Shown in pieces: positions 16,639-25,487 of a stretch of DNA of 49,069 nt. The DNA is from Candidatus Nanopelagicales bacterium (GTDB lineage: Bacteria > Actinomycetota > Actinomycetes > S36-B12 > CAIYMF01). The notes under the pieces were generated by a model that was given only the letters and a program-made list of their open reading frames with translations, did not search any database and was not told the origin of the DNA. A program made the position numbers and the translations under genes. The stretch's first letter is position 1; every line of letters starts with the position of its first letter. The stretch covers positions 1 through 49,069 of the forward strand of contig JALOLK010000003.1 of NCBI GenBank assembly GCA_025456015.1, given 5' to 3'.

Positions 16639-17310
16639 TCAGCGGCCGATCACGACGTCGGTGCCCACCAGGACCGCGTCGAACCCCTCCGGGGTGACCG
16701 CGACGCTGGTCAGCGTCATGCCCTCCGGGACCCCCTCGATCGGCTGGCGGATGGTGACCAGCGCCCGGGCCAGCGAGCTGGCCGCGGCGTCGAGGAACGC
16801 CGGGCCGCCCAGGTCGACGGCCTCCGGCTCGATCACCAGCTCGCCGCCGTCGGCGACCACGGTCCCGGTGGCCCGCACGGTCGTCTCGCGGCCGAGCAGC
16901 GTGACGGTGCGCTGCACGCCGGCCAGGCCCTGGCCCGCGTCGTAGACGGTCACGTCGGAGCCGACCTGGTCGGCCACGGCCGCGAACGGGACCGTGGCGT
17001 CGATCCGCAGCCGGTCGGCGCGCACCCCGTCGTCGCCGAAGCGCACCCCTGAGCCGACCGCGACGACGTCGACCAGGCTGCCCTCCGGGGCCACGACGTC
17101 CTGGCTGCGCAGCTCGACCGCGCCGAGCCAGGTCTCGTCCGCGCCGAGGTCGGCCGGCGGCAGGGCCGCCGGAGGAGCCGCGGTGGGCAGCGGCGATGGC
17201 GCAGCGCCCGAGGACCCCCGCCCTGCCGACCCCAGCGTGAGGGTGAGCACGACGCCTGCCAGGACGACGACCGCCAGGGTGGTCCCCACCCCGAGCAGGA
17301 AGTTGCGCAT
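16639..17310 (-). CDS. DUF2993 (LmeA-like) exported lipid-binding-type protein
   Basis: The 223-aa protein has an N-terminal TM/signal anchor (FLLGVGTTLAVVVLAGVVLTLTLG), a low-complexity Pro/Ala linker and a DUF2993 domain with its repeated beta pattern: GVRFGDDGVRADRLRIDATVPFAAVADQVG, LVIEPEAVDLGG, and TLTSVAVTPEGFDAVLVGTDVVIG at the end. Members include mycobacterial LmeA, a periplasmic phospholipid-binding protein linked to lipomannan maturation. Here it is likely cell-envelope located, but no lipoglycan gene is adjacent. The ATG at 17310 has CAGGCT six bases upstream and no good Shine-Dalgarno. Confidence 0.82.
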   Translation of the reverse strand: MRNFLLGVGTTLAVVVLAGVVLTLTLGSAGRGSSGAAPSPLPTAAPPAALPPADLGADETWLGAVELRSQDVVAPEGSLVDVVAVGSGVRFGDDGVRADRLRIDATVPFAAVADQVGSDVTVYDAGQGLAGVQRTVTLLGRETTVRATGTVVADGGELVIEPEAVDLGGPAFLDAAASSLARALVTIRQPIEGVPEGMTLTSVAVTPEGFDAVLVGTDVVIGR

Positions 17311-17336
17311 TCCGGGAGCCTGTCACGGATCGGTGC

Positions 17337-17870
17337 TCAATGGCCGAGGAAGTCCTTGACGTAGACGATCACCATGGCGCCGACGAGGCCCAGGCCGGCG
17401 GCCATGAGGGCCTCGGTGCGCGACCGGCCGCGCAGCCGGGCGATCGCCCCGCCCATGATGGCCGGCAACGTGGCCAGGGCGATGAGGCTGCCGAGCAGGG
17501 CGTCGTCGCCGTCGAAGAGCACGTACGGGATGCCCGCCACGATCGCCACCAGCAGGCCGCCGGCCAGCCCCGCGCCGGCCTCCTGGATCACGGGGGCCTC
17601 GGCGCGGCCCCCGTCGGCGGTGAAGTGCGCGGCGAACCGGAACGCGAAGAAGTGGGCCAGGATCAGGCCCAGGGCGGTGCCGAACATGGTGGCCAGGACG
17701 GCATGGTCGCTGGGCAGGCGGTCGCGCGGCAGGGCCACCAGGGCTGCGAGCAGCACCAGGGCCACGTAGAGCGCGCTGGCGAAGAACTCCCGGGCCAGGA
17801 TCCGGTGATGCCGGGATCGCTCGTCGTCGCCGGGGATCAGCGGCGGGTCGGTCACGGGGATGCTGGACAT
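17337..17870 (-). CDS. multi-pass membrane protein of unknown function
   Basis: The 177-aa protein has a hydrophilic N-terminus (MSSIPVTDPPLIPGDDERSRHHRILAREFF) and about five TM helices ending in LMAAGLGLVGAMVIVYVKDFLGH. I know no named domain. GAGAGG five bases before the ATG at 17870 selects this start; the longer track ORF reads through the channel gene in another frame. The channel gene ends 33 bp upstream on the same strand, so the two are probably co-transcribed, with the P-type ATPase just upstream of them. A role connected to ion or membrane-potential handling is an inference from position only. Confidence 0.75.
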   Translation of the reverse strand: MSSIPVTDPPLIPGDDERSRHHRILAREFFASALYVALVLLAALVALPRDRLPSDHAVLATMFGTALGLILAHFFAFRFAAHFTADGGRAEAPVIQEAGAGLAGGLLVAIVAGIPYVLFDGDDALLGSLIALATLPAIMGGAIARLRGRSRTEALMAAGLGLVGAMVIVYVKDFLGH

Positions 17871-17902
17871 CGCGGCCTCTCGTGGGCGGGGGCGGGTGGC
17901 GG

Positions 17903-18460
17903 TCAGTCGGCGTCGGGGGTCGCGGCGTCCTCGGCCGCCAGGCTGCGCTGGGTGCGCGCCCAGCGGGCCACGCCCGTGATGAGCTGCACGACCAGGGCCA
18001 GCAGCACGAGGTTGGCGATCATCTGCACGACCACCGTCATCCGGGCGACGTCGCTGACCGCGACGATGTCGCCGAACCCGACCGTGCTCATGATCGTCAT
18101 CGAGAGGTAGATGCCGGCGACCTTGTCGACGGGCTGGCTGAACGATGCCGGGTCGCTGGCCGACAGCGCCACGTAGGTCAGCGAGAAGGACAGCACGAAC
18201 AGCGTCCCGAGCAGGGTGAGCGCCTCGATCGCGGCCAGGCCGGGCTCCGGGTGGCGGATGATCCGGCGGGTCTGGCGGGCCATGACCCACAGCAGGAAGC
18301 CGAGGCTGGCCAGCGAGGTCAGGACCGCGGCCACGGCGGCAGGTCCGGCGTTCACCGGGGTGAGCGCGTAGAGGACCAGCACGGCCGCCACGATGCTGAG
18401 TGGGCGCAGCAGCAGCATGAGGCCCTCCCGCGTGGAGGGCATGGCGAAGGGAGCGGACAC
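17903..18460 (-). CDS. potassium channel-like protein with TVGFGD selectivity filter
   Basis: The 185-aa membrane protein has three TM helices, then a pore helix and filter (IYLSMTIMSTVGFGDIVAV), then a last TM helix (MTVVVQMIANLVLLALVVQLITG). STVGFGD is the K+-channel signature with the Phe variant of the usual GYG. There is no RCK/TrkA-N domain and no clear voltage-sensor Arg ladder, so gating is unclear. GTG 18460 is the start, with TAGCCT 6 nt upstream. It is followed closely by the membrane gene at 17870 and lies beside the P-type ATPase. Confidence 0.85.
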   Translation of the reverse strand: MSAPFAMPSTREGLMLLLRPLSIVAAVLVLYALTPVNAGPAAVAAVLTSLASLGFLLWVMARQTRRIIRHPEPGLAAIEALTLLGTLFVLSFSLTYVALSASDPASFSQPVDKVAGIYLSMTIMSTVGFGDIVAVSDVARMTVVVQMIANLVLLALVVQLITGVARWARTQRSLAAEDAATPDAD

Positions 18461-18525
18461 GCGGGCAGGCTAGCCCCGGCCCGGGCGGGCCGGCCCCGAA
18501 GATCACCCCGGTGCAGGGGTGGATG

Positions 18526-21264
18526 TCACCCCGCCGTCGCGCTGGGTGCCGTGGTGCGCCGGCGCCGCCACCACTTCTCCAGCTCCACGGCGACGCCGAA
18601 GACCAGGGCCAGGGCGATGCACGTGCCCCACTGCGCGTCCGTGAGCTCGGTGGTGCGCAGCCAGTCCTGGAGGAACCCCACCTCCGTGGAGGCGATCGTG
18701 ATCGCCACGCCGAGCAGGGTGAGCAGCACGGAGGGCACCAGCGGTCGGGTGAGCACCGAGGCGGTGGTCCGGCGCATCGTCAGGCCGGCCAGGGCGGTGC
18801 CCAGGCCCATCACGGCGTAGGCCATGGTCACCGAGACGGTGGGCACCTCGCTGGAGGGCGTGTCCGGGCCGAGCAGCAGCGGCAGCAGCGACAGCACCCC
18901 GAGCAGCACGCCCAGGCTGATCCAGCGCACGCCGGTGCTGCGGTTGAAGATCCGCTCGGCCGGGTTGCGCGGGGGCAGGTCCATGAGCCCGGGCTCGGCC
19001 TCGTCGATCGTGATGATGATGACCGGGATCACGGCGAGCGTGAAGTTGAGGAACAGCACCTGCAGCGGCAGCAGCGCCACCCCGCCGTTGACGTTGAGCA
19101 TGGTGGCGAGCAGGAACATGCTCACCAGGCCGAACAGCTGGGTGAGCTGGTAGCCGATGTAGGCCACGATGCGGGCGTAGATGCCCCGGCCGAGCTCGAC
19201 GGCATGCACGAGCGTGGCGAAGTTGTCGTCGGTGAGGATCATCTTCGCAGCCTGCTTGGACACCTCCGAGCCGCTGCCCATCGCCACCCCGATGTCGGCC
19301 TGCTTGAGCGCGGCGGCGTCGTTCACGGCATCACCGGTCATCGCCACGACGTCGCCGCGGGCCTGCATGACCTGCACGAGGCGCAGCTTGTCCTGTGGCG
19401 AGACCCGGCCGAAGACGTGCAGCTCGGGCAGCTGGCGCTCGAGCGTGGCGTCGTCGGTCCGGGCGAACTCGGTGCCGAGCATGCCGCCGGGGCCCAGGCC
19501 CAGCTCGCCGGCGATCGCCTGCGCGGTCACCAGGTGGTCGCCGGTGATCATGCGCACGTCGATGCCGGCGCGGTGGGCCACCCGGACCGCCTCGATCGCC
19601 TCCGGGCGCAGCGGGTCGATGATGCCGACCAGGCCCAGCAGGACGAGGTCCTCGACGGCGGCCATCGGGTCGCCCGCCACGGCGTCGGCCTGCTCGACCG
19701 CCATCGCCCGCACGGCCAGGGCCAGCACGCGCAGCCCGTGCTCGCCCAGCCGTTCGTTCGCCCGGTCCACCGCGTCGCGCACCTGCTCCAGCGGCACCGC
19801 CGTGCCGTCGGCGGCCAGCGCTCGCGTGCACCGGGCGAGCACGACGTCGGGGCCGCCCTTCACGAGGCCGACCAGCCGCTGCTGCCCCTCGTACGGCGCC
19901 TCGTGGAAGGTCGCCATGAACTTGTAGGTCGAGTCGAAGGGCACCGTGGCCACGCGCGGGTAGGCCTGCCGCGTCTGCTCCACCGAGACGCCGATCTTCT
20001 GGGCCAGCACCACGACGGCGGCCTCCGTGGGATCGCCGACGACCTCGCCGGAGCGGCTCACCGTGGCGTCGCTGGCCAGGGCCGAGACGTAGGCCAGCGG
20101 GGTGAGGTCCACGGCCGGCGCCCCGGCCACCCCGCGGATCGTCCCGGTCCAGGCGTAGCCCTCGCCGTCCACCTCGTACCAGCTGCCCGCGTAGTACACG
20201 GCACGCGCGGTCATCTCGTTGAGGGTCAGCGTGCCGGTCTTGTCGGTGTTGATCTGGCTGGTCGCGCCGAGTGTCTCGACGTCGCTGAGGTTGCGCACGA
20301 TCGCCTTGGCCCTGGCCAGCTGCTGAGCCCCCATGGCCAGCATCGACTGCACGAACGTGGGCATGCCGGTCGGGATCGCCGAGACCGCCATCGACACCCC
20401 GAGCAGCATGAGCGCCTCGAAGCTCAGGCCCCGGACCAGGCCCACGACGAGGATCAGCGCCAGCGTCGCCCAGGCGACGATCGCGATCTTCCCGGTGAGG
20501 TCGTCGAGTTGGCGCTGCAGCGGCGAGCGGGTGCGCGAGACCCCGCTGAGCATCGAGGCGATCCGGCCCACCTCGGTGGCCATGCCGGTCGCGGTCACCA
20601 CCATGGTGGCCGTCCCCCGGGTCACCGAGGTGTTCTGGAAGAGCATGTCGCTGCGGTCGCCCAGCGGGATGTCGTCACCGACGAGGGCCTCGGCGCTCTT
20701 GCCCACCGGGACGCTCTCGCCGGTGAGGGCGGCCTCCTGGGCCTCGAGGGTGGCGGACTCCAGGATGCGCCCGTCCGCGGGCACGATGTCGCCGGCCTCC
20801 ACCTGCACGATGTCGCCGGGCACCAGGTCGGCAGCCGGGATCAGCAGGACCACGCGGTCGCGGATCACCCGGGCCTGGGGGACCTGCAGGCTGGCCAGCG
20901 CGTCCACGCTGGCGCGCGCCTTGAGCTCCTGGTTGGTGCCCATCACGACGTTGAGCAGGATCAGGGCGACCACCACGGCGGCTGTCGAGCCCTGCCCGAT
21001 CAGGACGCTGACCACCGCGACGGCGACGAGCATGAGCGTCATCGGCTCCATGAGCTGCCCCAGGGCCACCCGGAGCACGGAGGGCTTGGCCTCCTGGCGC
21101 AGGGCGTTCGGGCCGACCCGGGCCAGCCGCTGGGCGGCCTCGGCCGTGGACAGGCCCATCGCCCGGTCGCTGCCCAGGCGCTCGAGGGCGGCCCCGGGCT
21201 CGAGCAGGTGCCAGGCGACCTCGTCGCCGGTCAGGGGGCTGGGGGACTCGATGACCTGGCTCAT
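18526..21264 (-). CDS. P-type cation ATPase homologue with non-canonical transport site
   Basis: The 912-aa protein has the SERCA/PMR1-type layout: N-terminal cation-ATPase domain, actuator ALTGESVPV, phosphorylated Asp341 in INTDKTGTLT, nucleotide-domain KGGPDVVLARC, hinge DPLRPEA, ITGDHLVTAQAIA and MTGDAVNDAAAL, then a six-helix C-terminal domain. All enzymatic motifs are intact. By hand alignment, however, the M4 motif is PTGMP instead of PEGLP (SERCA Glu309 to Thr). M6 reads NFTLAVIP where SERCA has NLVTDGLP (Thr799 and Asp800 lost), and M5 lacks Asn768 and Glu771. So Ca2+ transport by the usual sites is doubtful. A GAGGAG site precedes the ATG. It is annotated as cation ATPase by family; the ion is unknown. 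Confidence 0.9.
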   Translation of the reverse strand: MSQVIESPSPLTGDEVAWHLLEPGAALERLGSDRAMGLSTAEAAQRLARVGPNALRQEAKPSVLRVALGQLMEPMTLMLVAVAVVSVLIGQGSTAAVVVALILLNVVMGTNQELKARASVDALASLQVPQARVIRDRVVLLIPAADLVPGDIVQVEAGDIVPADGRILESATLEAQEAALTGESVPVGKSAEALVGDDIPLGDRSDMLFQNTSVTRGTATMVVTATGMATEVGRIASMLSGVSRTRSPLQRQLDDLTGKIAIVAWATLALILVVGLVRGLSFEALMLLGVSMAVSAIPTGMPTFVQSMLAMGAQQLARAKAIVRNLSDVETLGATSQINTDKTGTLTLNEMTARAVYYAGSWYEVDGEGYAWTGTIRGVAGAPAVDLTPLAYVSALASDATVSRSGEVVGDPTEAAVVVLAQKIGVSVEQTRQAYPRVATVPFDSTYKFMATFHEAPYEGQQRLVGLVKGGPDVVLARCTRALAADGTAVPLEQVRDAVDRANERLGEHGLRVLALAVRAMAVEQADAVAGDPMAAVEDLVLLGLVGIIDPLRPEAIEAVRVAHRAGIDVRMITGDHLVTAQAIAGELGLGPGGMLGTEFARTDDATLERQLPELHVFGRVSPQDKLRLVQVMQARGDVVAMTGDAVNDAAALKQADIGVAMGSGSEVSKQAAKMILTDDNFATLVHAVELGRGIYARIVAYIGYQLTQLFGLVSMFLLATMLNVNGGVALLPLQVLFLNFTLAVIPVIIITIDEAEPGLMDLPPRNPAERIFNRSTGVRWISLGVLLGVLSLLPLLLGPDTPSSEVPTVSVTMAYAVMGLGTALAGLTMRRTTASVLTRPLVPSVLLTLLGVAITIASTEVGFLQDWLRTTELTDAQWGTCIALALVFGVAVELEKWWRRRRTTAPSATAG

Positions 21265-21404
21265 GGCTCCTCGTCGGGACGTGCGGGATGGGGGCCGCGA
21301 TGGAGGCGCTGCGTTGGCAGGCTCGCAGCCCGGGCCGCAGCCCTCCGGGCGGGGTGACAGCCGCGCGTCACCCCGTCGCCCGCGGGGGCGGGATACTCGG
21401 CGGC

Positions 21405-22658
21405 ATGCAGCTGCGCCGGACCCCGATGACCTGGGCGATCTACGCCTGCGGCGCCGCGTGGGCCTCGTTCATCTACCTCGCCGGCCCGATGGCCCCGGTG
21501 CTGGTCGACGCCCTCGGGGTGCCGCTGGCCTGGGCCGGGCTGGTGGGCACCGCGATGGCGGCCGGGGCGATCACGGCCGCCGCGCTGACCCCCGCGGTCG
21601 TCGCCCGGCTCGGTCGTGACGCCACGATGCGCACGGGGCTGGGCCTGCTCATCGGCGCCCTCGTGCTGCTGGCGGTGGTGCCGACCGCGCTCGGGGGGTC
21701 GGCCGGGTTCGTCACGGCGCTGGTCATCGTCTTCTTCGTGGCCATGGGGGGCGGCGGGCAGCTCAACGCCGGCACCGCCCGGCTCGCCGACGCCCACCCC
21801 GCGCACAGCGCCGCGGTCATCACCGAGGCCAACGCCGCGGCCGCGTGGGTGGGGTTGGCCTCCCCGCTGCTGCTGGGCCTGGCACTCGCGGCAGGGCTGC
21901 CCTGGTGGGCGGGGGTCCTGCTGAGCCTGGGCACCGCGGTGATCGCCCTGACGTGGCTGGTGCTGGCGGGGCGCAGCACGCCGCCGGGCCCGGCTGGCGG
22001 CCACGGCGACGAGGACCCGGAGCTGGTCCTCGTGGTGGCCGACGAAGGCTACGTGACGAACGATCCCGGGCACCCGGCCGACGGGGCCGGACGGCGTCGC
22101 CTGCCCCGGGTGTTTGCGATCGCCATGGTGGCCCTGTTCGCCGCGGTGGCCACGGAGTTCTCCATGAACTTCTGGGGCTCGCCACTCATCCAGGAGCAGA
22201 CCGGGGCCAGCGCCTCCACGGCGACCACCGCCATGTCGTCGCTGGTGCTGGGCATCGCGGTCGGCCGGACGGTCGGCCCGCGGCTCATCCTGCGGTTCGG
22301 CTCGCACGCCATGCTCGTCGCGGGCTTCGGCCTGGCGCTGGTCGGGTTCGCGGTGCTCTGGCTGGCAGGCTCGGTCGGGTTGAGCGTCGTCGGGCTGTTC
22401 GCCTCCGGCCTGGGCCTGTCCACGGTCTTCCCGCTCGTGCTGGACCGGGGCATCGTGCTCTCCGACGGCCAGCCCGACCTGGCGATGTCGCGCTCGTCCA
22501 TCGTCCTCGGCGTCGCGGTCGCGACGGCGCCGTTCGTCCTGGGTGCCCTCGGCACGGTGATGTCCGTGCAGATGGCGATGCTGCTCGTGCCGGTGCTCGT
22601 CGCGGTCGGGGTGGCCGGCGTGCTCGGCTCGCGCCCCCGGGTGCCCGTGCGCGCCTGA
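21405..22658 (+). CDS. MFS transporter
   Basis: The 417-aa protein has 12 predicted TM helices with a long cytoplasmic loop around residues 190-235 (GRSTPPGPAGGHGDEDPE...). The major-facilitator A-like loop is weak (VARLGRDATMRTGLG). A second half starts at RVFAIAMVALFAAVATEFSMNFWGSPLIQ, similar to MFS proteins annotated as sugar or drug transporters (the FSMNFW motif occurs in fucose-permease-like members). The substrate is not readable. The start ATG 21405 has GATACT seven bases upstream; the 39-residue track extension is non-family-like and crosses the divergent promoter with the P-type ATPase. Confidence 0.86.
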   Translation: MQLRRTPMTWAIYACGAAWASFIYLAGPMAPVLVDALGVPLAWAGLVGTAMAAGAITAAALTPAVVARLGRDATMRTGLGLLIGALVLLAVVPTALGGSAGFVTALVIVFFVAMGGGGQLNAGTARLADAHPAHSAAVITEANAAAAWVGLASPLLLGLALAAGLPWWAGVLLSLGTAVIALTWLVLAGRSTPPGPAGGHGDEDPELVLVVADEGYVTNDPGHPADGAGRRRLPRVFAIAMVALFAAVATEFSMNFWGSPLIQEQTGASASTATTAMSSLVLGIAVGRTVGPRLILRFGSHAMLVAGFGLALVGFAVLWLAGSVGLSVVGLFASGLGLSTVFPLVLDRGIVLSDGQPDLAMSRSSIVLGVAVATAPFVLGALGTVMSVQMAMLLVPVLVAVGVAGVLGSRPRVPVRA

Positions 22659-22729
22659 CGGCCCGCGGCCGGATGGCGACGGTCCCGACCGGCCGGTCGG
22701 TGTCGGTCGAGTCCGCTCGAGGGCGGACG

Positions 22730-22735
22730 TATGCT
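22730..22735 (+). promoter_or_regulatory. putative -10 of the SPFH gene
   Basis: TATGCT lies 7 nt before ATG 22743, the spacing expected of a leaderless transcript. If translation instead started at ATG 22731, this hexamer would lie across the start codon. That is why 22743 is preferred. Confidence 0.45.
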
Positions 22736-22742
22736 GCCGTGC

Positions 22743-23627
22743 ATGTCCCTGGGCACTCGGATCGTGCTGGTCCTCGTCGCCGTCCCGCTGCTCGTGTGGC
22801 TCGTCTGGACCGTGGTCCGGGCCTCGCTGGTGACCATCCCGTCCGGCCGGCTCGGCCTGCTCCTGGTGCGTGGCCGGGCCACCGAGGAGGTCCTGCTGCC
22901 GGGGCCGCACTGGGTGCCGGCCCTGCGCCGGCGCCAGGTCGTGGAGTACCCCTCGGTCGAGCTGAGCTACCGGGCCACCGTGGCGCCCGGCCAGCCCTCG
23001 GCCACCGAGGCCTACGGGCCGGCGCTGGAGGTGGCCCTCGGCGACCGCGCGGACGCCGTCATCGGCTACACGGTGCGGTTCCGCCTCGTGCAGGCGAGCC
23101 TGCGCCAGGTGCACGAGCGGTTCGGGCCCGACGGGCTCTGGGCGGTCGTGCGCGACGAGACCGGTCGGGCGATCACCAGCGCGGTGGCCGAGCCGGGGGT
23201 CACGATCGATGCGCTGTTCGGCCCTGAGCGCGAGGTGCTCCAGGAGCGGATCGCCGTGGCCGTGGGTCGGGTCCTGGCCGACGACGGCCTGGAGCTCACC
23301 TCGTTCGCCCTCGGGCCCATCGACCTCGGCCGCGCAGGGGAGCTGATCCAGGCCGTCACCCGTGCCCGCCTGGAGCTGGCCCGCGAGGAGGCCGAGGCCG
23401 CCATCCGCACCGCCCGGGTCCGCCACGACGCCGAGCTGGCGCCGTACCTGGTGGGCATCGGCGATGCCGCGCTGCGCTACCGGCAGACCGACGTGTGGCG
23501 CGACCTCGCGCAGCGCACGGAGCGGGTGACCGTGGCCGTGCCCGGCCTGGGTGCGGCAGTCGACCGGATGGCCCTCGAGGATGAGCCCGCGCCCGGCGCC
23601 GAGCCCGTGCCCGAGGCGGGGGCCTGA
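22743..23627 (+). CDS. SPFH/band-7 domain membrane protein
   Basis: The 294-aa protein has one N-terminal TM helix (IVLVLVAVPLLVWLVWTVV) and then a band-7/SPFH domain: SLVTIPSGRLGLLLVRGRATEEVLLPGPHWVPALRRRQVVEYPSVELSY and the later TSFALGPIDLG. A charged coiled stretch follows (ARLELAREEAEAAIRTARVRHDAELA), then an acidic Pro-rich tail. SPFH proteins form membrane-associated ring assemblies that organise microdomains or restrain proteases. It overlaps the next gene by one base (TGATG), so they probably act together. ATG 22731 is an alternative start adding four residues. Confidence 0.8.
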   Translation: MSLGTRIVLVLVAVPLLVWLVWTVVRASLVTIPSGRLGLLLVRGRATEEVLLPGPHWVPALRRRQVVEYPSVELSYRATVAPGQPSATEAYGPALEVALGDRADAVIGYTVRFRLVQASLRQVHERFGPDGLWAVVRDETGRAITSAVAEPGVTIDALFGPEREVLQERIAVAVGRVLADDGLELTSFALGPIDLGRAGELIQAVTRARLELAREEAEAAIRTARVRHDAELAPYLVGIGDAALRYRQTDVWRDLAQRTERVTVAVPGLGAAVDRMALEDEPAPGAEPVPEAGA

Positions 23628-24301
23628 TGGCGCGCACGCGCCCCTTCGCCGACCGCACCATCGAGCTCATCGCGGTGATCCTGCTGGGCGTGGCCACGGT
23701 GGGGACCGCCTGGTGCGGCCTGCAGTCCTCGCTCTGGAACGGCCAGCAGCAGGACCTCGGCGCCGAGGCCACCGGCGAGCGGGCCCTGGCCAACCGCCTG
23801 TTCGGCGCGGCCCTGCAGACCGCCGCCTACGACAGCAACGTGATCATCTCCTACGCCGAGGCGGTCCGGGCGGGGGACACCCGGGCCCAGGAGTTCACCC
23901 GCGAGGCCCTCATGCGGCCCGAGCTGCTCCCCTTCGTCGACCGGTGGCAGGCCACGATCGAGGCCGGCGGCCCGACCCCCAACCTGCTCGAGGACCCCGA
24001 GTACCGGGCGAGCCTGACCGGCGACTACCAGGCGGCTGACGCGCGCGCGGTGGAGCTGTCCGACCAGTCCGACGAGGCCGGGTCCGTGGCGGACACCTAC
24101 GTGGTGACCACCGTGCTGCTGGCAGTGGCGCTGTTCTTCGCCGGCGTCACCTCGTCGTTCCGCTACCCCGCCATGCGCATGGCGCTCATCGCGGGCGCGG
24201 GCCTGTGCGTCGCCCTGGCGGCCATGCGCCTGATCGACCTGCCGCTGGCGGCCGAGACCGCCGAGCTGGCTCCGCGCCTGTTCCCGGAGCAAGGCAGCTA
24301 G
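23627..24301 (+). CDS. membrane protein with periplasmic helical domain, DUF4337-like
   Basis: The 224-aa protein has an N-terminal TM helix (IELIAVILLGVATVGTAWCGLQSSLW), an approximately 110-residue soluble helical region and two C-terminal TM helices (VVTTVLLAVALFFAGVTSSF and MALIAGAGLCVALAAMRLI). The WCGLQSSLWNGQQQ start of the loop resembles actinobacterial proteins of the DUF4337 type. No catalytic motif is visible. Its ATG shares a base with the SPFH stop, a coupling that suggests a membrane complex with the SPFH protein (inference). It converges on the cystathionine gamma-synthase gene with 10 bp between stops and no strong hairpin. Confidence 0.72.
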   Translation: MARTRPFADRTIELIAVILLGVATVGTAWCGLQSSLWNGQQQDLGAEATGERALANRLFGAALQTAAYDSNVIISYAEAVRAGDTRAQEFTREALMRPELLPFVDRWQATIEAGGPTPNLLEDPEYRASLTGDYQAADARAVELSDQSDEAGSVADTYVVTTVLLAVALFFAGVTSSFRYPAMRMALIAGAGLCVALAAMRLIDLPLAAETAELAPRLFPEQGS

Positions 24302-24311
24302 ACCCGCCCGA

Positions 24312-25487
24312 TCAGCCCCGAGCAGCCGCCAGCGCCTGGTCGAGGTCGGCGATGAGGTCCGCGACGTCCTCGACGCCGACCGAGAGGCGCACGAGGTCGT
24401 GGGGGACCGGTCGCCGCGAGGCCGCGGACGACAGGTGGGTCATCGCCGCGGGCACCTCGATGAGCGACTCGACCCCCCCGAGGGACTCCGCCAGCGTGAA
24501 CACCTCGGTCGCCTCGGCCACGGCCCGGGCTGCTTGCGGGCCACCGACCGGCCGGAACGTGACCATCCCGCCGAAGCCGGCCATCTGGGTGGCCGCCACG
24601 GCATGCCCGGGCGTCGAGGCCAGGCCCGGGTAGCGCACCTCGGCGACGTCGTCGCGCTCGGCCAGCCACTGGGCCACCGCGGTCGCGCCGGCGCAGTGGG
24701 CGGCCATCCGCACCCCGAGCGTGCGCAGGCCGCGCATCGCCAGCCAGCTGTCGAACGGCGCGGCGATCGCGCCCAGGGAGTTCTGGTTCGTCGCCAGCAG
24801 GCCGGCCAGCTCGCCCTGCGGGGCGACCAGGGCCCCGGCGACGAGGTCGCTGTGCCCGCCGAGGTACTTGGTCACCGAGTGCACGACCACGTCGGCGCCC
24901 AGCGCGAGCGGCTGCTGCAGCACCGGGGTGGCGAACGTGTTGTCCACGGCCACGAGGGCCCCCGCGGCGTGGGCCAGCTCGGCCAGCGCAGCGACGTCCG
25001 AGACGGTGAGCAGCGGGTTCGAGGGGGTCTCGACCCAGACGAGCCGCGTGCGGCCCGGCTGGATCGCGGCGCGCACGGCGTCGAGGTCGGTGGGGTCCAC
25101 CTGGTCGGTGGCCACGCCCCAGTCCCGGTAGGAGGTGGACAGCAGCCGGTAGGTGCCGCCGTAGACGTCATCGGCGAGCACGACGTGGTCACCGGGTCGC
25201 AGCACGGTGCGCAGCAGGGTGTCGCTGGCGGCCAGGCCCGAGGCGAAGGCCAGCCCCACCGCCGCGGCGCCGGGGGATTCCAGCGCCGCCAGCGCGGACT
25301 CGAACGCGGCACGGGTCGGGTTGCCGCTGCGGGCGTACTCGAAGGCCGAGCGGGGCACCCCGACGCCGTCCTGGGCGAAGGTGGAGGCCAGCACCAGCGG
25401 GGGCACCACCGCACCGGTGACCGGATCCGGCTCCTGGCCGGCGTGCACGGCGCGCGTGCTGTGCCCGACCGTGGACCAGTCAGCCAT
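24312..25487 (-). CDS. metB: cystathionine gamma-synthase/lyase (PLP enzyme)
   Basis: The 391-aa Cys/Met-metabolism PLP enzyme contains the N-terminal HSTRAVHAGQEPDPVTGAVVPPLVLASTF, the cofactor motif VSDAAL-type region, and the PLP-binding Lys in VVVHSVTKYLGGHSDLVAGAL. It ends with SLGGVESLIEVPAAMTHLS, typical of MetB/CTH. Sequence cannot separate gamma-synthase (O-acylhomoserine plus Cys) from gamma-lyase (cystathionine to Cys). Position right after cystathionine beta-synthase favours the lyase step of reverse transsulphuration, homocysteine to cysteine. Its ATG lies 8 bp inside the CBS gene, so they are coupled. Confidence 0.9.
   Translation of the reverse strand: MADWSTVGHSTRAVHAGQEPDPVTGAVVPPLVLASTFAQDGVGVPRSAFEYARSGNPTRAAFESALAALESPGAAAVGLAFASGLAASDTLLRTVLRPGDHVVLADDVYGGTYRLLSTSYRDWGVATDQVDPTDLDAVRAAIQPGRTRLVWVETPSNPLLTVSDVAALAELAHAAGALVAVDNTFATPVLQQPLALGADVVVHSVTKYLGGHSDLVAGALVAPQGELAGLLATNQNSLGAIAAPFDSWLAMRGLRTLGVRMAAHCAGATAVAQWLAERDDVAEVRYPGLASTPGHAVAATQMAGFGGMVTFRPVGGPQAARAVAEATEVFTLAESLGGVESLIEVPAAMTHLSSAASRRPVPHDLVRLSVGVEDVADLIADLDQALAAARG

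Noticed and set aside
18511-21357. 948-aa ORF on the plus strand
   Set aside because: Antisense shadow of the P-type ATPase, with low-complexity HGRHG-type sequence and no family features.
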